Positions 1 through 6,128 of a DNA stretch of 22,677 bases are shown here, one piece after another. The notes beneath the pieces are model-generated. The model had not been told where the DNA came from. It did not search any database and was given only the letters and a program-made list of their open reading frames with translations. Within the stretch, counting starts at the first letter, position 1. Each line of letters begins with the position of its first letter. Source of the DNA: Brevibacterium picturae (lineage in GTDB: Bacteria; Actinomycetota; Actinomycetes; Actinomycetales; Brevibacteriaceae). The position numbers and the translations under genes are program-made. The DNA is taken from assembly GCF_030453725.1 (NCBI RefSeq), contig NZ_JAKDJU010000033.1:1-22677 (forward strand). Reading direction: 5' to 3'.

Positions 1-64
1 GGTGGATGGGCGACTGCGGTTAGAGCATGTAGCTGGTGGGCAGTCTATAAGCACACACTACGGG

Positions 65-92
65 GGGGGGCAGGTCCGATGACCTGCACCCC
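65..92 (-). terminator. Hairpin downstream of rbpA
   Basis: A seven-base-pair stem (70-76 with 81-87, loop CGAT) is extended, after one G/A mismatch, by four G-C pairs (65-68 with 89-92). It lies about 50 bases past the rbpA stop on the minus strand. No clear U-run follows, so it may be a weak or factor-assisted terminator. The left arm is part of a run of nine G. Confidence 0.45.
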
Positions 93-140
93 GCCTTCGC
101 TCAGCTGTGCTCGTGTGGGCTGGTTCTGCGGCGCTCAGGC

Positions 141-476
141 CTACGCAGGAACCTCACCACGGCGCACCGCGAGTCGCTCGTCGAGCAGAACCTGAAGTTC
201 GTCGAACGAACGGCGCTCGAGCAGCATGTCCCAGTGCGACCGCACGTGCTTGCCCGGCTCCCCATCGGCATCGTTGACGCCGACGCGCACGCCGATGCCG
301 TGGATGCCCGAATCCCAGGTGGAGGGAACTTCGGCTTCGATCGAGAAGGGAACCTTGAACTTCGTTCCGTCCTCGCACTCGAATTCGACCATCTGGCGGG
401 GTGCCGGTTCGACGCCCTCTTCAGATTCCAGGCTGCGTGAGCCCAACTGTGTTCCGCGGAGACTGCGTTCGCTCAT
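141..476 (-). CDS. rbpA: RNA polymerase-binding protein RbpA
   Basis: RbpA is an actinobacterial transcription factor that binds RNA polymerase and group 1/2 sigma factors and stabilises the open promoter complex. This 111-residue protein has the family layout. An N-terminal tail (RGTQLGSRS, about 7-15) leads into the core domain with PRQMVEFECEDG and KVPFSIEAEVPSTW (about 26-54). A basic linker follows (HVRSHW), then the sigma-interaction helix region WDMLLERRSFDELQVLLDERL (82-102, in two parts). Only one cysteine (Cys34) is present, so the metal-binding cysteine cluster described for the Streptomyces protein is absent. The ATG start is supported by a GGAAGGTGAG stretch just upstream. A SigR-type promoter sits between this gene and the upstream phosphodiesterase gene. 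Identification is confident; the degree of essentiality cannot be judged here. Confidence 0.95.
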   Translation of the reverse strand: MSERSLRGTQLGSRSLESEEGVEPAPRQMVEFECEDGTKFKVPFSIEAEVPSTWDSGIHGIGVRVGVNDADGEPGKHVRSHWDMLLERRSFDELQVLLDERLAVRRGEVPA

Positions 477-521
477 ATCTCTCTCACCTTCCGACTCGAC
501 TGCAGACGTCTCATACGAGAC

Positions 522-547
522 AACAGTCTACCGTGTGCGCCTATTCC
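522..547 (-). promoter_or_regulatory. SigR/SigH-type promoter of rbpA
   Basis: On the minus strand, GGAAT (547-543) is followed by an 18-base spacer and GTT (524-522). This matches the consensus known for the redox-stress ECF sigma factors SigR (Streptomyces) and SigH (Mycobacterium), GGAAT-N18/19-GTT. The expected start lies roughly 35-40 bases upstream of the rbpA ATG. In S. coelicolor rbpA belongs to the SigR regulon, so the site fits known biology. Confidence 0.75.
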
Positions 548-553
548 CAGCAC

Positions 554-1297
554 TCAGGTCCACGCCGAGAGTTCCCGCAGCCCCAGGAGAACGTCATCGG
601 TGACGATCCCGTCGACCTCGAGATCGAGGAGCCTGCGCATGGAAGCGAGGTCGTTGACCGTCCACACGTGCACCTGCAGCCCCGCACGGTGAGCCCGCGC
701 CACGAACTTCCGGGTGACGACGGGAACGCCCTTGAACGACATCGGCACCTGCAGGGCATCGAGCCCGGCAGGCAGAGGACAGGGGCCGGAGTCCGGCACG
801 CCGGGCAGGCCTCCCAGAGCGAACAGTGCGGTTTCGGAGACTCCTGTCGACGTCCGGACTTCGGGCAGGGCCTCTCGCAGCCTGCGCAGAGTCGAGGAGG
901 AGAACGAAGCGAGCCGGATCCGGTCTTCAACCTGGAGGCTGCGGACGATGCGGACCATCGGTGCAATGCTGTGGGCGGCCTTGACATCAATATTCCACGA
1001 CACATCCGGAAGCGATTCGACGAGAGCGGTCAGCCTCGGCAGTCGTCCCCCTGCACTGAGCTCGATGGAGTCGAGCTCAGCGGCATTGAGATCGCGGATG
1101 CAGTGCGGGCGTGCGGCGATGCGGTCGAGATCGGCATCGTGGGCGGCGAACAGGACTCCGTCGGCGGAGGCGTGGACGTCGGTCTCCATCCATGCCGCGC
1201 CTGCCCGATGGGCTGCGGTGAACGCCTCGAGGGTGTTCTCACTCACGCCCGGCCACTGCCCGCCTCTGTGGGCGATGATCTCTACCTGAGAATTCAT
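554..1297 (-). CDS. Glycerophosphodiester phosphodiesterase (GDPD family)
   Basis: The protein hydrolyses glycerophosphodiesters to glycerol 3-phosphate and an alcohol. Its 247 residues form a single GDPD TIM barrel, typical of cytosolic bacterial enzymes, with no signal peptide. Visible catalytic and metal-site motifs are HRGG (His10, Arg11), ENT (20-22), METDV (Glu38, Asp40), HD (His53, Asp54), a lysine in the NIDVK strand, and the C-terminal VHVWTVND and GIVTDD strands. The gene lies directly upstream of rbpA on the same strand with a 77-base gap that carries a separate promoter. A GDPD gene next to rbpA is a familiar actinobacterial arrangement. The ATG has no strong ribosome-binding site but sits six bases after a TAGGAT hexamer, so the mRNA may be leaderless. 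Which phosphodiester is the natural substrate is not visible. Confidence 0.9.
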   Translation of the reverse strand: MNSQVEIIAHRGGQWPGVSENTLEAFTAAHRAGAAWMETDVHASADGVLFAAHDADLDRIAARPHCIRDLNAAELDSIELSAGGRLPRLTALVESLPDVSWNIDVKAAHSIAPMVRIVRSLQVEDRIRLASFSSSTLRRLREALPEVRTSTGVSETALFALGGLPGVPDSGPCPLPAGLDALQVPMSFKGVPVVTRKFVARAHRAGLQVHVWTVNDLASMRRLLDLEVDGIVTDDVLLGLRELSAWT

Positions 1298-1303
1298 GGT
1301 CCA

Positions 1304-1309
1304 ATCCTA
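1304..1309 (-). promoter_or_regulatory. Possible -10 element for a leaderless GDPD mRNA
   Basis: TAGGAT on the minus strand ends six bases before the ATG of the phosphodiesterase gene. This is the spacing of leaderless actinobacterial transcripts, in which transcription starts on the A of the start codon. I see no convincing -35, which is common for such promoters. Confidence 0.35.
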
Positions 1310-1352
1310 TGTTGCTGTTGACCTGGCGGGCGGGGTCGACAACCATGGAGAC

Positions 1353-1676
1353 ATGAGCCGAACACAAGATCCGATCGAACCTGACTACGTCATCGATTCC
1401 ACCAAGAGGACACCGACAGAGAAGGTGCGTTCGGCAGCCACCCGTGCCTACGGCGCGGCCAGCAGCAGTGTGAAGAGCGCTCGCGAAGCAGCCTCAGGCC
1501 CCCGTCTGATCGAGGCGACCGAGACGAACGTGAAGAAGGCGCTGGGCACCGTCTCCCACGCGATCGACGACGCCGTGCGCAGCGGGAAGGTCGAACGTGC
1601 CTTCGGCAAGGCCGAAGAGACCGTGACGACTGGTGCCGACGGCATACGCAGATTGGTCAAGCGCAAGGACAGGTGA
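1353..1676 (+). CDS. Small charged helical hypothetical protein
   Basis: I do not recognise this protein. The 107 residues are soluble, rich in Ala, Lys, Arg, Glu and Ser, with no cysteine and no membrane segment. The middle (about 20-100) reads as long amphipathic helices with scattered Ala-Ala pairs (for example EKVRSAATRAYGAASSSVKS), and it ends in a basic tail (RRLVKRKDR). An upstream in-frame ATG at 1296 exists, but it would overlap the start of the divergent phosphodiesterase gene. The ATG at 1353 has GGAG just before it, though at a short spacing. The frame shows good third-position G/C bias, and a strong terminator follows the stop, both of which support a real gene. The composition is loosely like small helical stress or nucleoid-associated proteins, but that is only a resemblance. 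Confidence 0.65.
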   Translation: MSRTQDPIEPDYVIDSTKRTPTEKVRSAATRAYGAASSSVKSAREAASGPRLIEATETNVKKALGTVSHAIDDAVRSGKVERAFGKAEETVTTGADGIRRLVKRKDR

Positions 1677-1693
1677 ACTGACACCTGCCCATA

Positions 1694-1728
1694 TGGCACG
1701 CTCATTTGAGCGTGCCACATTGCTTTTG
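1694..1728 (+). terminator. Rho-independent terminator after the small helical protein
   Basis: A perfect ten-base-pair inverted repeat (TGGCACGCTC at 1694-1703, GAGCGTGCCA at 1708-1717) with loop ATTT is followed by a T-rich stretch containing TTTT. It insulates the hypothetical gene from the RlpA-like gene. Confidence 0.85.
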
Positions 1729-1754
1729 TAACAGATTCTTAATTAGACTATCCT
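1726..1754 (+). promoter_or_regulatory. Vegetative-type promoter of the RlpA-like gene
   Basis: TTGTAA (1726-1731), a 17-base spacer and TATCCT (1749-1754) fit a housekeeping-sigma promoter. The expected start near 1761 would leave a leader of about 95 bases. The GTNAC-type boxes at 1758-1773 fall on the predicted start site. Confidence 0.55.
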
Positions 1755-1757
1755 CAG

Positions 1758-1773
1758 GTAACGATCCGATAAC
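1758..1773. promoter_or_regulatory. MtrA-like box upstream of the RlpA-like gene
   Basis: GTAAC (1758-1762) and ATAAC (1769-1773) are spaced 11 bases apart, close to the GTNAC-N6-GTNAC motif described for the actinobacterial response regulator MtrA. A further GTAAC lies at 1728 and a GTGAC at 1791. The same arrangement precedes the Rpf-like gene at 11079. MtrA is known to control cell-wall hydrolase genes; binding here is inferred. Confidence 0.5.
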
Positions 1774-1854
1774 TTGGAGTCGGTGTTGAGGTGACCTCGT
1801 CCAGCCCGACTCCTGAGTGCCGTGAACACCGGCAGATGACTACAAGGACTGACT

Positions 1855-2658
1855 GTGGGAAAACACTCTTCACCCCGTTCGACAACGACGGGTTCGCTCT
1901 TCACTGCGCTCAAAGCGTCGAGGAAGTCCGGACGACATGCGCCGCAACGAGCTCAGAGTGCTGCGAACACGGCCGGAGGAGTGCTGGCCGCGGTGCGCTC
2001 ACGTCCCGTGCTCTCTGCTTTCATCGTTCCCACGGCAGCGACCGCCGCGGTTGTCGCATCCAGCCTGGCGATGGTTCCCGGCAGCACAGGAGGTGGCCAG
2101 CAGGTCGTTGCTGAAAGTCCCGCCGTCGCTGAAGCAGAAGTGACGCAGTCGCCGGACGAATTCCTGGCCAAAGCAAAGAAGCAGGCCAAAGAGAAGCCCG
2201 ACACGATCTCCCTCGAGACCAAAATCGAGACGCCGAGCCCGACACCGTCCGAATCCGCGTCTGAGGAAACAGCGAGCAAGGAATCCGCCACTGGCGGCTC
2301 AGGCACGAAGGAGTCAAAGCCGGACGCCGATGACGGTCCGTCGACGTCGGGCGATTCCGCAGGAGAGTCCGGTTCCTGCCCGATGTCGTACTACGGCGGA
2401 GGAGACGGATTCGACGGCCAGCAGACTGCCAACGGGGAGATCTTCGACACCAACAAGCTGACAGCGGCGCATAAGACGCTGCCGTTCGGCTCGAAGGTGA
2501 AGATCACCAACACGGCCAACGGACAATCTGTCACGGTGCGCGTCAATGATCGCGGACCGTACCACGGCGGCCGCTGCTTCGACCTGTCCAAGGCTGCCAT
2601 GGAGGCTGTCGGCGGAGTCGGAGCAGGACAGATCACCGGTAAATACCAGGTTCAGTGA
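1855..2658 (+). CDS. Membrane-anchored RlpA-like double-psi beta-barrel protein
   Basis: This 267-residue envelope protein probably acts on or binds peptidoglycan. Layout: a basic cytoplasmic N-terminus (1-50), one membrane segment (about 52-74), an extracytoplasmic linker rich in Lys, Glu, Ser, Thr and Pro (about 80-172), then a C-terminal double-psi beta-barrel (174-267). Barrel signatures are YYGGGDGFDGQQTANGE, the TAAHKTLPFG strand with His206, VRVNDRGPY with Asp232, and CFDLSKAAM. The Asp in the NDRGP loop corresponds to the conserved acid of RlpA and MltA-type lytic enzymes. Cys175 and Cys241 could form a disulfide. RlpA of Pseudomonas is a lytic transglycosylase; this protein has no lipobox and no SPOR domain, so enzymatic activity is uncertain. 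The GTG start is chosen for AAGGA at 1844-1848, six bases upstream. Its 3' end overlaps the convergent WYL regulator gene by 26 bases. Confidence 0.85.
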   Translation: MGKHSSPRSTTTGSLFTALKASRKSGRHAPQRAQSAANTAGGVLAAVRSRPVLSAFIVPTAATAAVVASSLAMVPGSTGGGQQVVAESPAVAEAEVTQSPDEFLAKAKKQAKEKPDTISLETKIETPSPTPSESASEETASKESATGGSGTKESKPDADDGPSTSGDSAGESGSCPMSYYGGGDGFDGQQTANGEIFDTNKLTAAHKTLPFGSKVKITNTANGQSVTVRVNDRGPYHGGRCFDLSKAAMEAVGGVGAGQITGKYQVQ

Positions 2659-3613
2659 CCGTGTCAGCCGGTGAACAGGGTTCATTGCACCGTGCCGACT
2701 GTCGTGCTCGTTCGTGCAGAGCCAGGCGGATCTCGCGCGGTGAGATCACCTCTGCTCCGGGAACCGTGATCAGCTGAGACACGGCGACCTCGAGTGGTTC
2801 CATCGGAAGCTCGATGATATGCACGTGGTCGGCCACAGAGCCGGCATCGATCGCCTCAGCTGTGACCTGTCCCGGAACCGCGCGGCGCAGGTCGACCAGG
2901 CTGGACGTCGGGACTCGCAGTCTCACCGTCGTCGCTCGGATCGAGCGATCGAACTCGATCTGAGACCTCATCCAATAGTCGCCGAGGTTGAAGTCCGGTG
3001 GCCGTGTCATCGAAATGCCGTGCGCGGTGAGTGAAGCGATGCGACCGACGCGATATGTGCGAGGCGTGCCACCCGGGGGCTGAGCCACGAGATACCACCG
3101 TCCGGACTTGATCACGAGTCCCAGCGGAATGACTGTGCGAACCTTGGTCTCTGCACCCTTCGTGTACTCGATCCGCAGTCCTCGCTGCGAGCGCAGCGCC
3201 ATGACGATGGCCGTGAGCTCCTGCGGATTCTCTTTGGCCATGAACCAATCGGGTCCGTCGACGAGCACAGTCGAGGAGAGGACCGAATCGGTCTCGGACA
3301 GGATCTTCTCCCGGGCGGTCGCCAATTCCGCAGACAAGCCGAGATCAGCGGCCGCGAGCCCTCCGATCAGGACGGAGTCGAGTTCATCGCGGGTCATGCC
3401 CGTCAGGGGAGAGGTCCAGGTCCCGAGCAGGCTGACACCTCCACCTGGACCTGATTCCGTCACCACGGGGACGCCCATTCGAGACAGTTCGCCGAGGTCG
3501 CGATAGACAGTCCGCTCCGTGACCTCGAGCCGTTCGGCCAACGACGCGGCAGTGATCGACTGCGTACGCGCGCTGAGGATGACGATCTCCGTCACCAGCC
3601 GTGCTGCCTTCAT
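2633..3613 (-). CDS. WYL-domain transcriptional regulator with N-terminal HTH (YafY/DeoR type)
   Basis: Predicted DNA-binding regulator of 326 residues. The N-terminus has a winged helix-turn-helix (SITAASLAERLEVTERTVYR, about 17-36, then DLGELSRMGVPV), a common HTH_11 form. The middle and C-terminus hold a WYL domain: the RTVIPLGLVIKSGRWYLVAQ segment contains the WYL core, followed by a YRVGRI strand. A WCX-like tail ends the protein. WYL domains sense ligands such as nucleotides or nucleic acids in some families. The reading frame extends to 3769, but ATG 3613 (MKAARLVTEIVIL) matches where the family begins. A longer form would run across the palindrome and into the divergent gene. It is divergent from a short-chain dehydrogenase with a perfect palindrome between them, so it most likely controls that gene and itself. 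Confidence 0.88.
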   Translation of the reverse strand: MKAARLVTEIVILSARTQSITAASLAERLEVTERTVYRDLGELSRMGVPVVTESGPGGGVSLLGTWTSPLTGMTRDELDSVLIGGLAAADLGLSAELATAREKILSETDSVLSSTVLVDGPDWFMAKENPQELTAIVMALRSQRGLRIEYTKGAETKVRTVIPLGLVIKSGRWYLVAQPPGGTPRTYRVGRIASLTAHGISMTRPPDFNLGDYWMRSQIEFDRSIRATTVRLRVPTSSLVDLRRAVPGQVTAEAIDAGSVADHVHIIELPMEPLEVAVSQLITVPGAEVISPREIRLALHERARQSARCNEPCSPADTVTEPGIYR

Positions 3614-3635
3614 GCCCACCAAGAATAGTCGTGGA

Positions 3636-3656
3636 CACTGACAGAGCGTGTCAGTG
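3636..3656. promoter_or_regulatory. Palindromic operator between WYL regulator and SDR gene
   Basis: CACTGACA (3636-3643) and TGTCAGTG (3649-3656) form a perfect inverted repeat with an eight-base arm and a five-base centre (GAGCG). It lies between the two divergent starts (3613 minus, 3678 plus). A TATTCT hexamer on the minus strand near 3622-3627 could be the regulator's -10. The obvious ligand is the adjacent WYL protein, which is inferred. Confidence 0.65.
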
Positions 3657-3677
3657 ATGGCACGAGATGCTGACATC

Positions 3678-4649
3678 ATGACTTCACACAACGGATCGGC
3701 AGCACCCGAGTTCATTCCATTCATCGACCGTTCACTGATGGGCAGAGTCGCCCTTGTGGCAGGGGCCACCCGAGGGGCTGGGCGCGCGATCGCCCGAGAC
3801 CTCGCCCGCGCCGGTGCCTACGTCTACTGCACAGGACGTTCCACCTCGGCGCGGCCCTCCGACTACGGCAGAGTCGAGACCATCGACGGAACTGCCGAAC
3901 TCATCCGCGACGAAGGCGGCCAAGGCGAAGCGCTCGTCTGCGATCATCTGCAGCCGAAGGAGATCGCCGAGGTGGTGGGTCGGATCGATGATGAGCAGGG
4001 ACGCCTCGACATCATGGTCAACGACATCGGGGGAGAGGCCTACGTCGACTGGGGCAAGAAATTCTGGACCACGGATTTCGCCGCCGAGATGCGATTGGTG
4101 AAAGCGGGTCTGCTCACTCACCTGAACACCGCGCACGCCGCACTGCCGCTGCTGACGCGCAGCGCGGGAGGCCTGCACATCGAGATCACGGACGGAACGC
4201 ACGCATTCAACGAGACCCACTATCGACAGAGCATCTATCTCGACCTGACGAAGACCGCCGTGAGCCGTTTGGCCTTCGGCCTCGGACACGAACTGGCCGA
4301 TTCGGAATGCACAGCTGTGGCGATCAGTCCCGGGTGGTTGCGATCGGAGATGATGCTCGACGTGTTCGACACGGACGAACAGACATGGATGAAGGACGCC
4401 CTTGATGCCACCCGTGAGGCGCCGCCCGCGGATTTCGCGATCTCGGAGACTCCTCACCTGCTCGGTCGTACGGTCGTGGCGTTGGCAGCAGACCCCGATC
4501 GACACCGCTTCAACACGACGACTCAGAGCAGCAGCGATCTGGCAGATATCTACGACGTCGACGATATCGATGGTTCTCGACCAGATTCCTGGGCGTTCAT
4601 GGCAGCGAAGGAGCGTGACTCGGGCGCAGACGCGCGTGACTACCGCTGA
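3678..4649 (+). CDS. Short-chain dehydrogenase/reductase (SDR) family protein
   Basis: Rossmann-fold NAD(P)-dependent oxidoreductase of 323 residues. The cofactor loop is AGATRGAG (29-36), followed by the strand that ends YCTGRS, an Arg-containing loop typical of NADP preference. NDIGGEA corresponds to the NNAG motif, and ITDGT holds the region of the catalytic Ser/Thr. The catalytic motif is irregular: Tyr187 and Lys192 are separated by four residues (YLDLTK) instead of three, with Leu188 in the place of the usual Tyr. SPGWLRSEMML is a typical post-catalytic loop of a larger SDR subgroup with a C-terminal extension. The frame opens at 3648, but starts at 3648 or 3657 would lie in or at the edge of the operator, so ATG 3678 is preferred. 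The substrate is unknown. It is divergent from the WYL regulator that probably controls it. Confidence 0.85.
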   Translation: MTSHNGSAAPEFIPFIDRSLMGRVALVAGATRGAGRAIARDLARAGAYVYCTGRSTSARPSDYGRVETIDGTAELIRDEGGQGEALVCDHLQPKEIAEVVGRIDDEQGRLDIMVNDIGGEAYVDWGKKFWTTDFAAEMRLVKAGLLTHLNTAHAALPLLTRSAGGLHIEITDGTHAFNETHYRQSIYLDLTKTAVSRLAFGLGHELADSECTAVAISPGWLRSEMMLDVFDTDEQTWMKDALDATREAPPADFAISETPHLLGRTVVALAADPDRHRFNTTTQSSSDLADIYDVDDIDGSRPDSWAFMAAKERDSGADARDYR

Positions 4650-4688
4650 AACCGAATTCGCACCTGCCCAGCCGAACCTCGATCCGCC

Positions 4689-4717
4689 TTGGCAGGCCGA
4701 TGATCCCTGGATACTCT
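4689..4717 (+). promoter_or_regulatory. Promoter of the putrescine oxidase operon
   Basis: TTGGCA (4689-4694), 17 bases, then TACTCT (4712-4717) gives a reasonable housekeeping promoter. It would start transcription near 4724, about 28 bases before the oxidase ATG. No dyad operator is evident around it. Confidence 0.5.
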
Positions 4718-4751
4718 GAGCACGTAAGCCGAACTTTCCAAGGAGCGCACA

Positions 4752-6104
4752 ATGTCGGATCGAACATGCGATGTGGTCGTCGTCGGCGCCGGACCGACCG
4801 GCCTGAGCGCGGCCCGGACACTGCAGGCAGCAGGCAGAGACGTCATCGTCGTGGAAGCCAGGGACCGGGTGGGCGGTCGGACATGGACCGATCATATCGA
4901 AGGCCAGATGTACGAAATCGGTGGCCAGTGGATCTCACCCGACCAGAGCGCGCTCCTCGATCTCGTCAAGGAGCTCGGCAAGGAAACCTACCAGCGTCAT
5001 CGGGAGGGCGACAGCGTCTATATCGCCCCAGACGGCACACGCACCGTCTACAACGGCGACATGTTCCCGGTGGGGGAGTCGACCCAAGCAGAGATGGGAC
5101 GCCTCATCGCCCAACTCGACGAACTCGCCGCTCGCATCGGAGCCACCGCTCCGTGGGAGGCCGAAGACGCTGCCGAACTCGATTCGGTGTCCTTCCACCA
5201 TTGGCTCCGGAACCAGTCGGATGATGAGCTTGCGTGCGCGAACATCGGCATGTTCATCGCCGGGGGAATGCTGACGAAGCCCGCCACCGCATTCTCCGCG
5301 CTGCAGGCGATCCTCATGGCCGCCTCGGCGGGATCCTTCTCCCACCTCGTCGATGACCACTTCATCCTCGACCGTCGCGTCGTGGGAGGAATGCAGTCGG
5401 TTTCCGAGCAGATGGCAACCGAACTCGGCGAGGGCGTCGTCCATCTGAACAGCCCGGTCCGCACGATCGGATGGTCCGAGGATTCCGTCACGGTCGGCAC
5501 CGATGCGATGAAGGTGTCGGCCACGAGTGTCATCGTGGCCGTCCCACCCAATCTGTACTCGCGCATCAGCTACACCCCGCATCTGCCCCGACTGCAGCAG
5601 ATCTTCCATCAGCACCAGTCGATGGGCCTTGTGATCAAGGTCCATGCCACGTACCCGACACCGTTTTGGCGTCAGGACGGCCTGTGCGGAACCGGCTTCG
5701 GCGCCGGGCAGCTGGTGCAGGAGGTCTACGACAACACGAACCACGGTGAGGAGCGGGGGACTCTCGTCGGATTCATCTCCGACGTCAACGCCGATGCCAT
5801 GTTCGCACTGGACGAGGACACTCGGAAGCAGCGCATTCTCGAGTCGCTCGCAGACTACCTCGGCCCGCAGGCCCTGGAACCAGAGGTGTTCTACCTTTCG
5901 GACTTCGGCGCCGAGGAATGGACCCGGGGTGCCTATGCGACAAGCTACGACCTCGGGGGACTGCACAGGTGGGGGCGTTTCCAGAACGACCCCGTCGGTC
6001 CCATCCACTTCGCGAGCTCAGACATCGCCGCCCACGGTTACCAGCACGTCGACGGTGCCATCAGGATCGGGCAGGACACTGCAAATAAGATCCTGAGCAC
6101 CTGA
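4752..6104 (+). CDS. puo: Putrescine oxidase (FAD-dependent amine oxidase)
   Basis: Flavin amine oxidase of 450 residues that would oxidise putrescine with O2 to 4-aminobutanal (cyclising to pyrroline), ammonia and H2O2. The N-terminal dinucleotide fold is VVVGAGPTG (9-17), then VVEARDRVGGRTWT, the monoamine oxidase family signature. The stretch QEVYDNTNH, followed by GTLVGFISD, and the C-terminal GPIHFASSDIA and GYQHVDGAI segments closely resemble the putrescine oxidases I know from Rhodococcus and Micrococcus. The Glu of EVYDN may be the acid that binds the diamine, but I did not align the numbering. No signal peptide is present, so it is cytosolic, with FAD probably held non-covalently. 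AAGGAG lies just upstream of the ATG. An APC permease follows after 24 bases, which fits uptake coupled to oxidation. A related amine such as cadaverine or tyramine cannot be excluded. Confidence 0.85.
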   Translation: MSDRTCDVVVVGAGPTGLSAARTLQAAGRDVIVVEARDRVGGRTWTDHIEGQMYEIGGQWISPDQSALLDLVKELGKETYQRHREGDSVYIAPDGTRTVYNGDMFPVGESTQAEMGRLIAQLDELAARIGATAPWEAEDAAELDSVSFHHWLRNQSDDELACANIGMFIAGGMLTKPATAFSALQAILMAASAGSFSHLVDDHFILDRRVVGGMQSVSEQMATELGEGVVHLNSPVRTIGWSEDSVTVGTDAMKVSATSVIVAVPPNLYSRISYTPHLPRLQQIFHQHQSMGLVIKVHATYPTPFWRQDGLCGTGFGAGQLVQEVYDNTNHGEERGTLVGFISDVNADAMFALDEDTRKQRILESLADYLGPQALEPEVFYLSDFGAEEWTRGAYATSYDLGGLHRWGRFQNDPVGPIHFASSDIAAHGYQHVDGAIRIGQDTANKILST

Positions 6105-6128
6105 TATCACGCCTGAAAGGTTGAGCTG

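Noticed and set aside
61..70. Run of nine G as a possible phase-variable tract.
   Set aside because: It lies outside any reading frame and forms one arm of a hairpin downstream of rbpA; no gene would be switched by its length.
401..1321. A 306-codon plus-strand frame opposite rbpA and GDPD.
   Set aside because: Overlaps two genes with strong family motifs and shows no motif of its own.
1755..1854. Possible c-di-AMP (ydaO-type) riboswitch before a wall-hydrolase gene, as in some actinobacterial rpf genes.
   Set aside because: The leader is only about 95 bases, shorter than that class, and I see no matching conserved segments; the Rpf-like gene has an even shorter leader.
3732..4895. A 387-codon open frame on the minus strand opposite the SDR and oxidase genes.
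   Set aside because: Composition is that of an antisense shadow in high-GC DNA, with no domain signature; the plus strand carries clear SDR and oxidase motifs.
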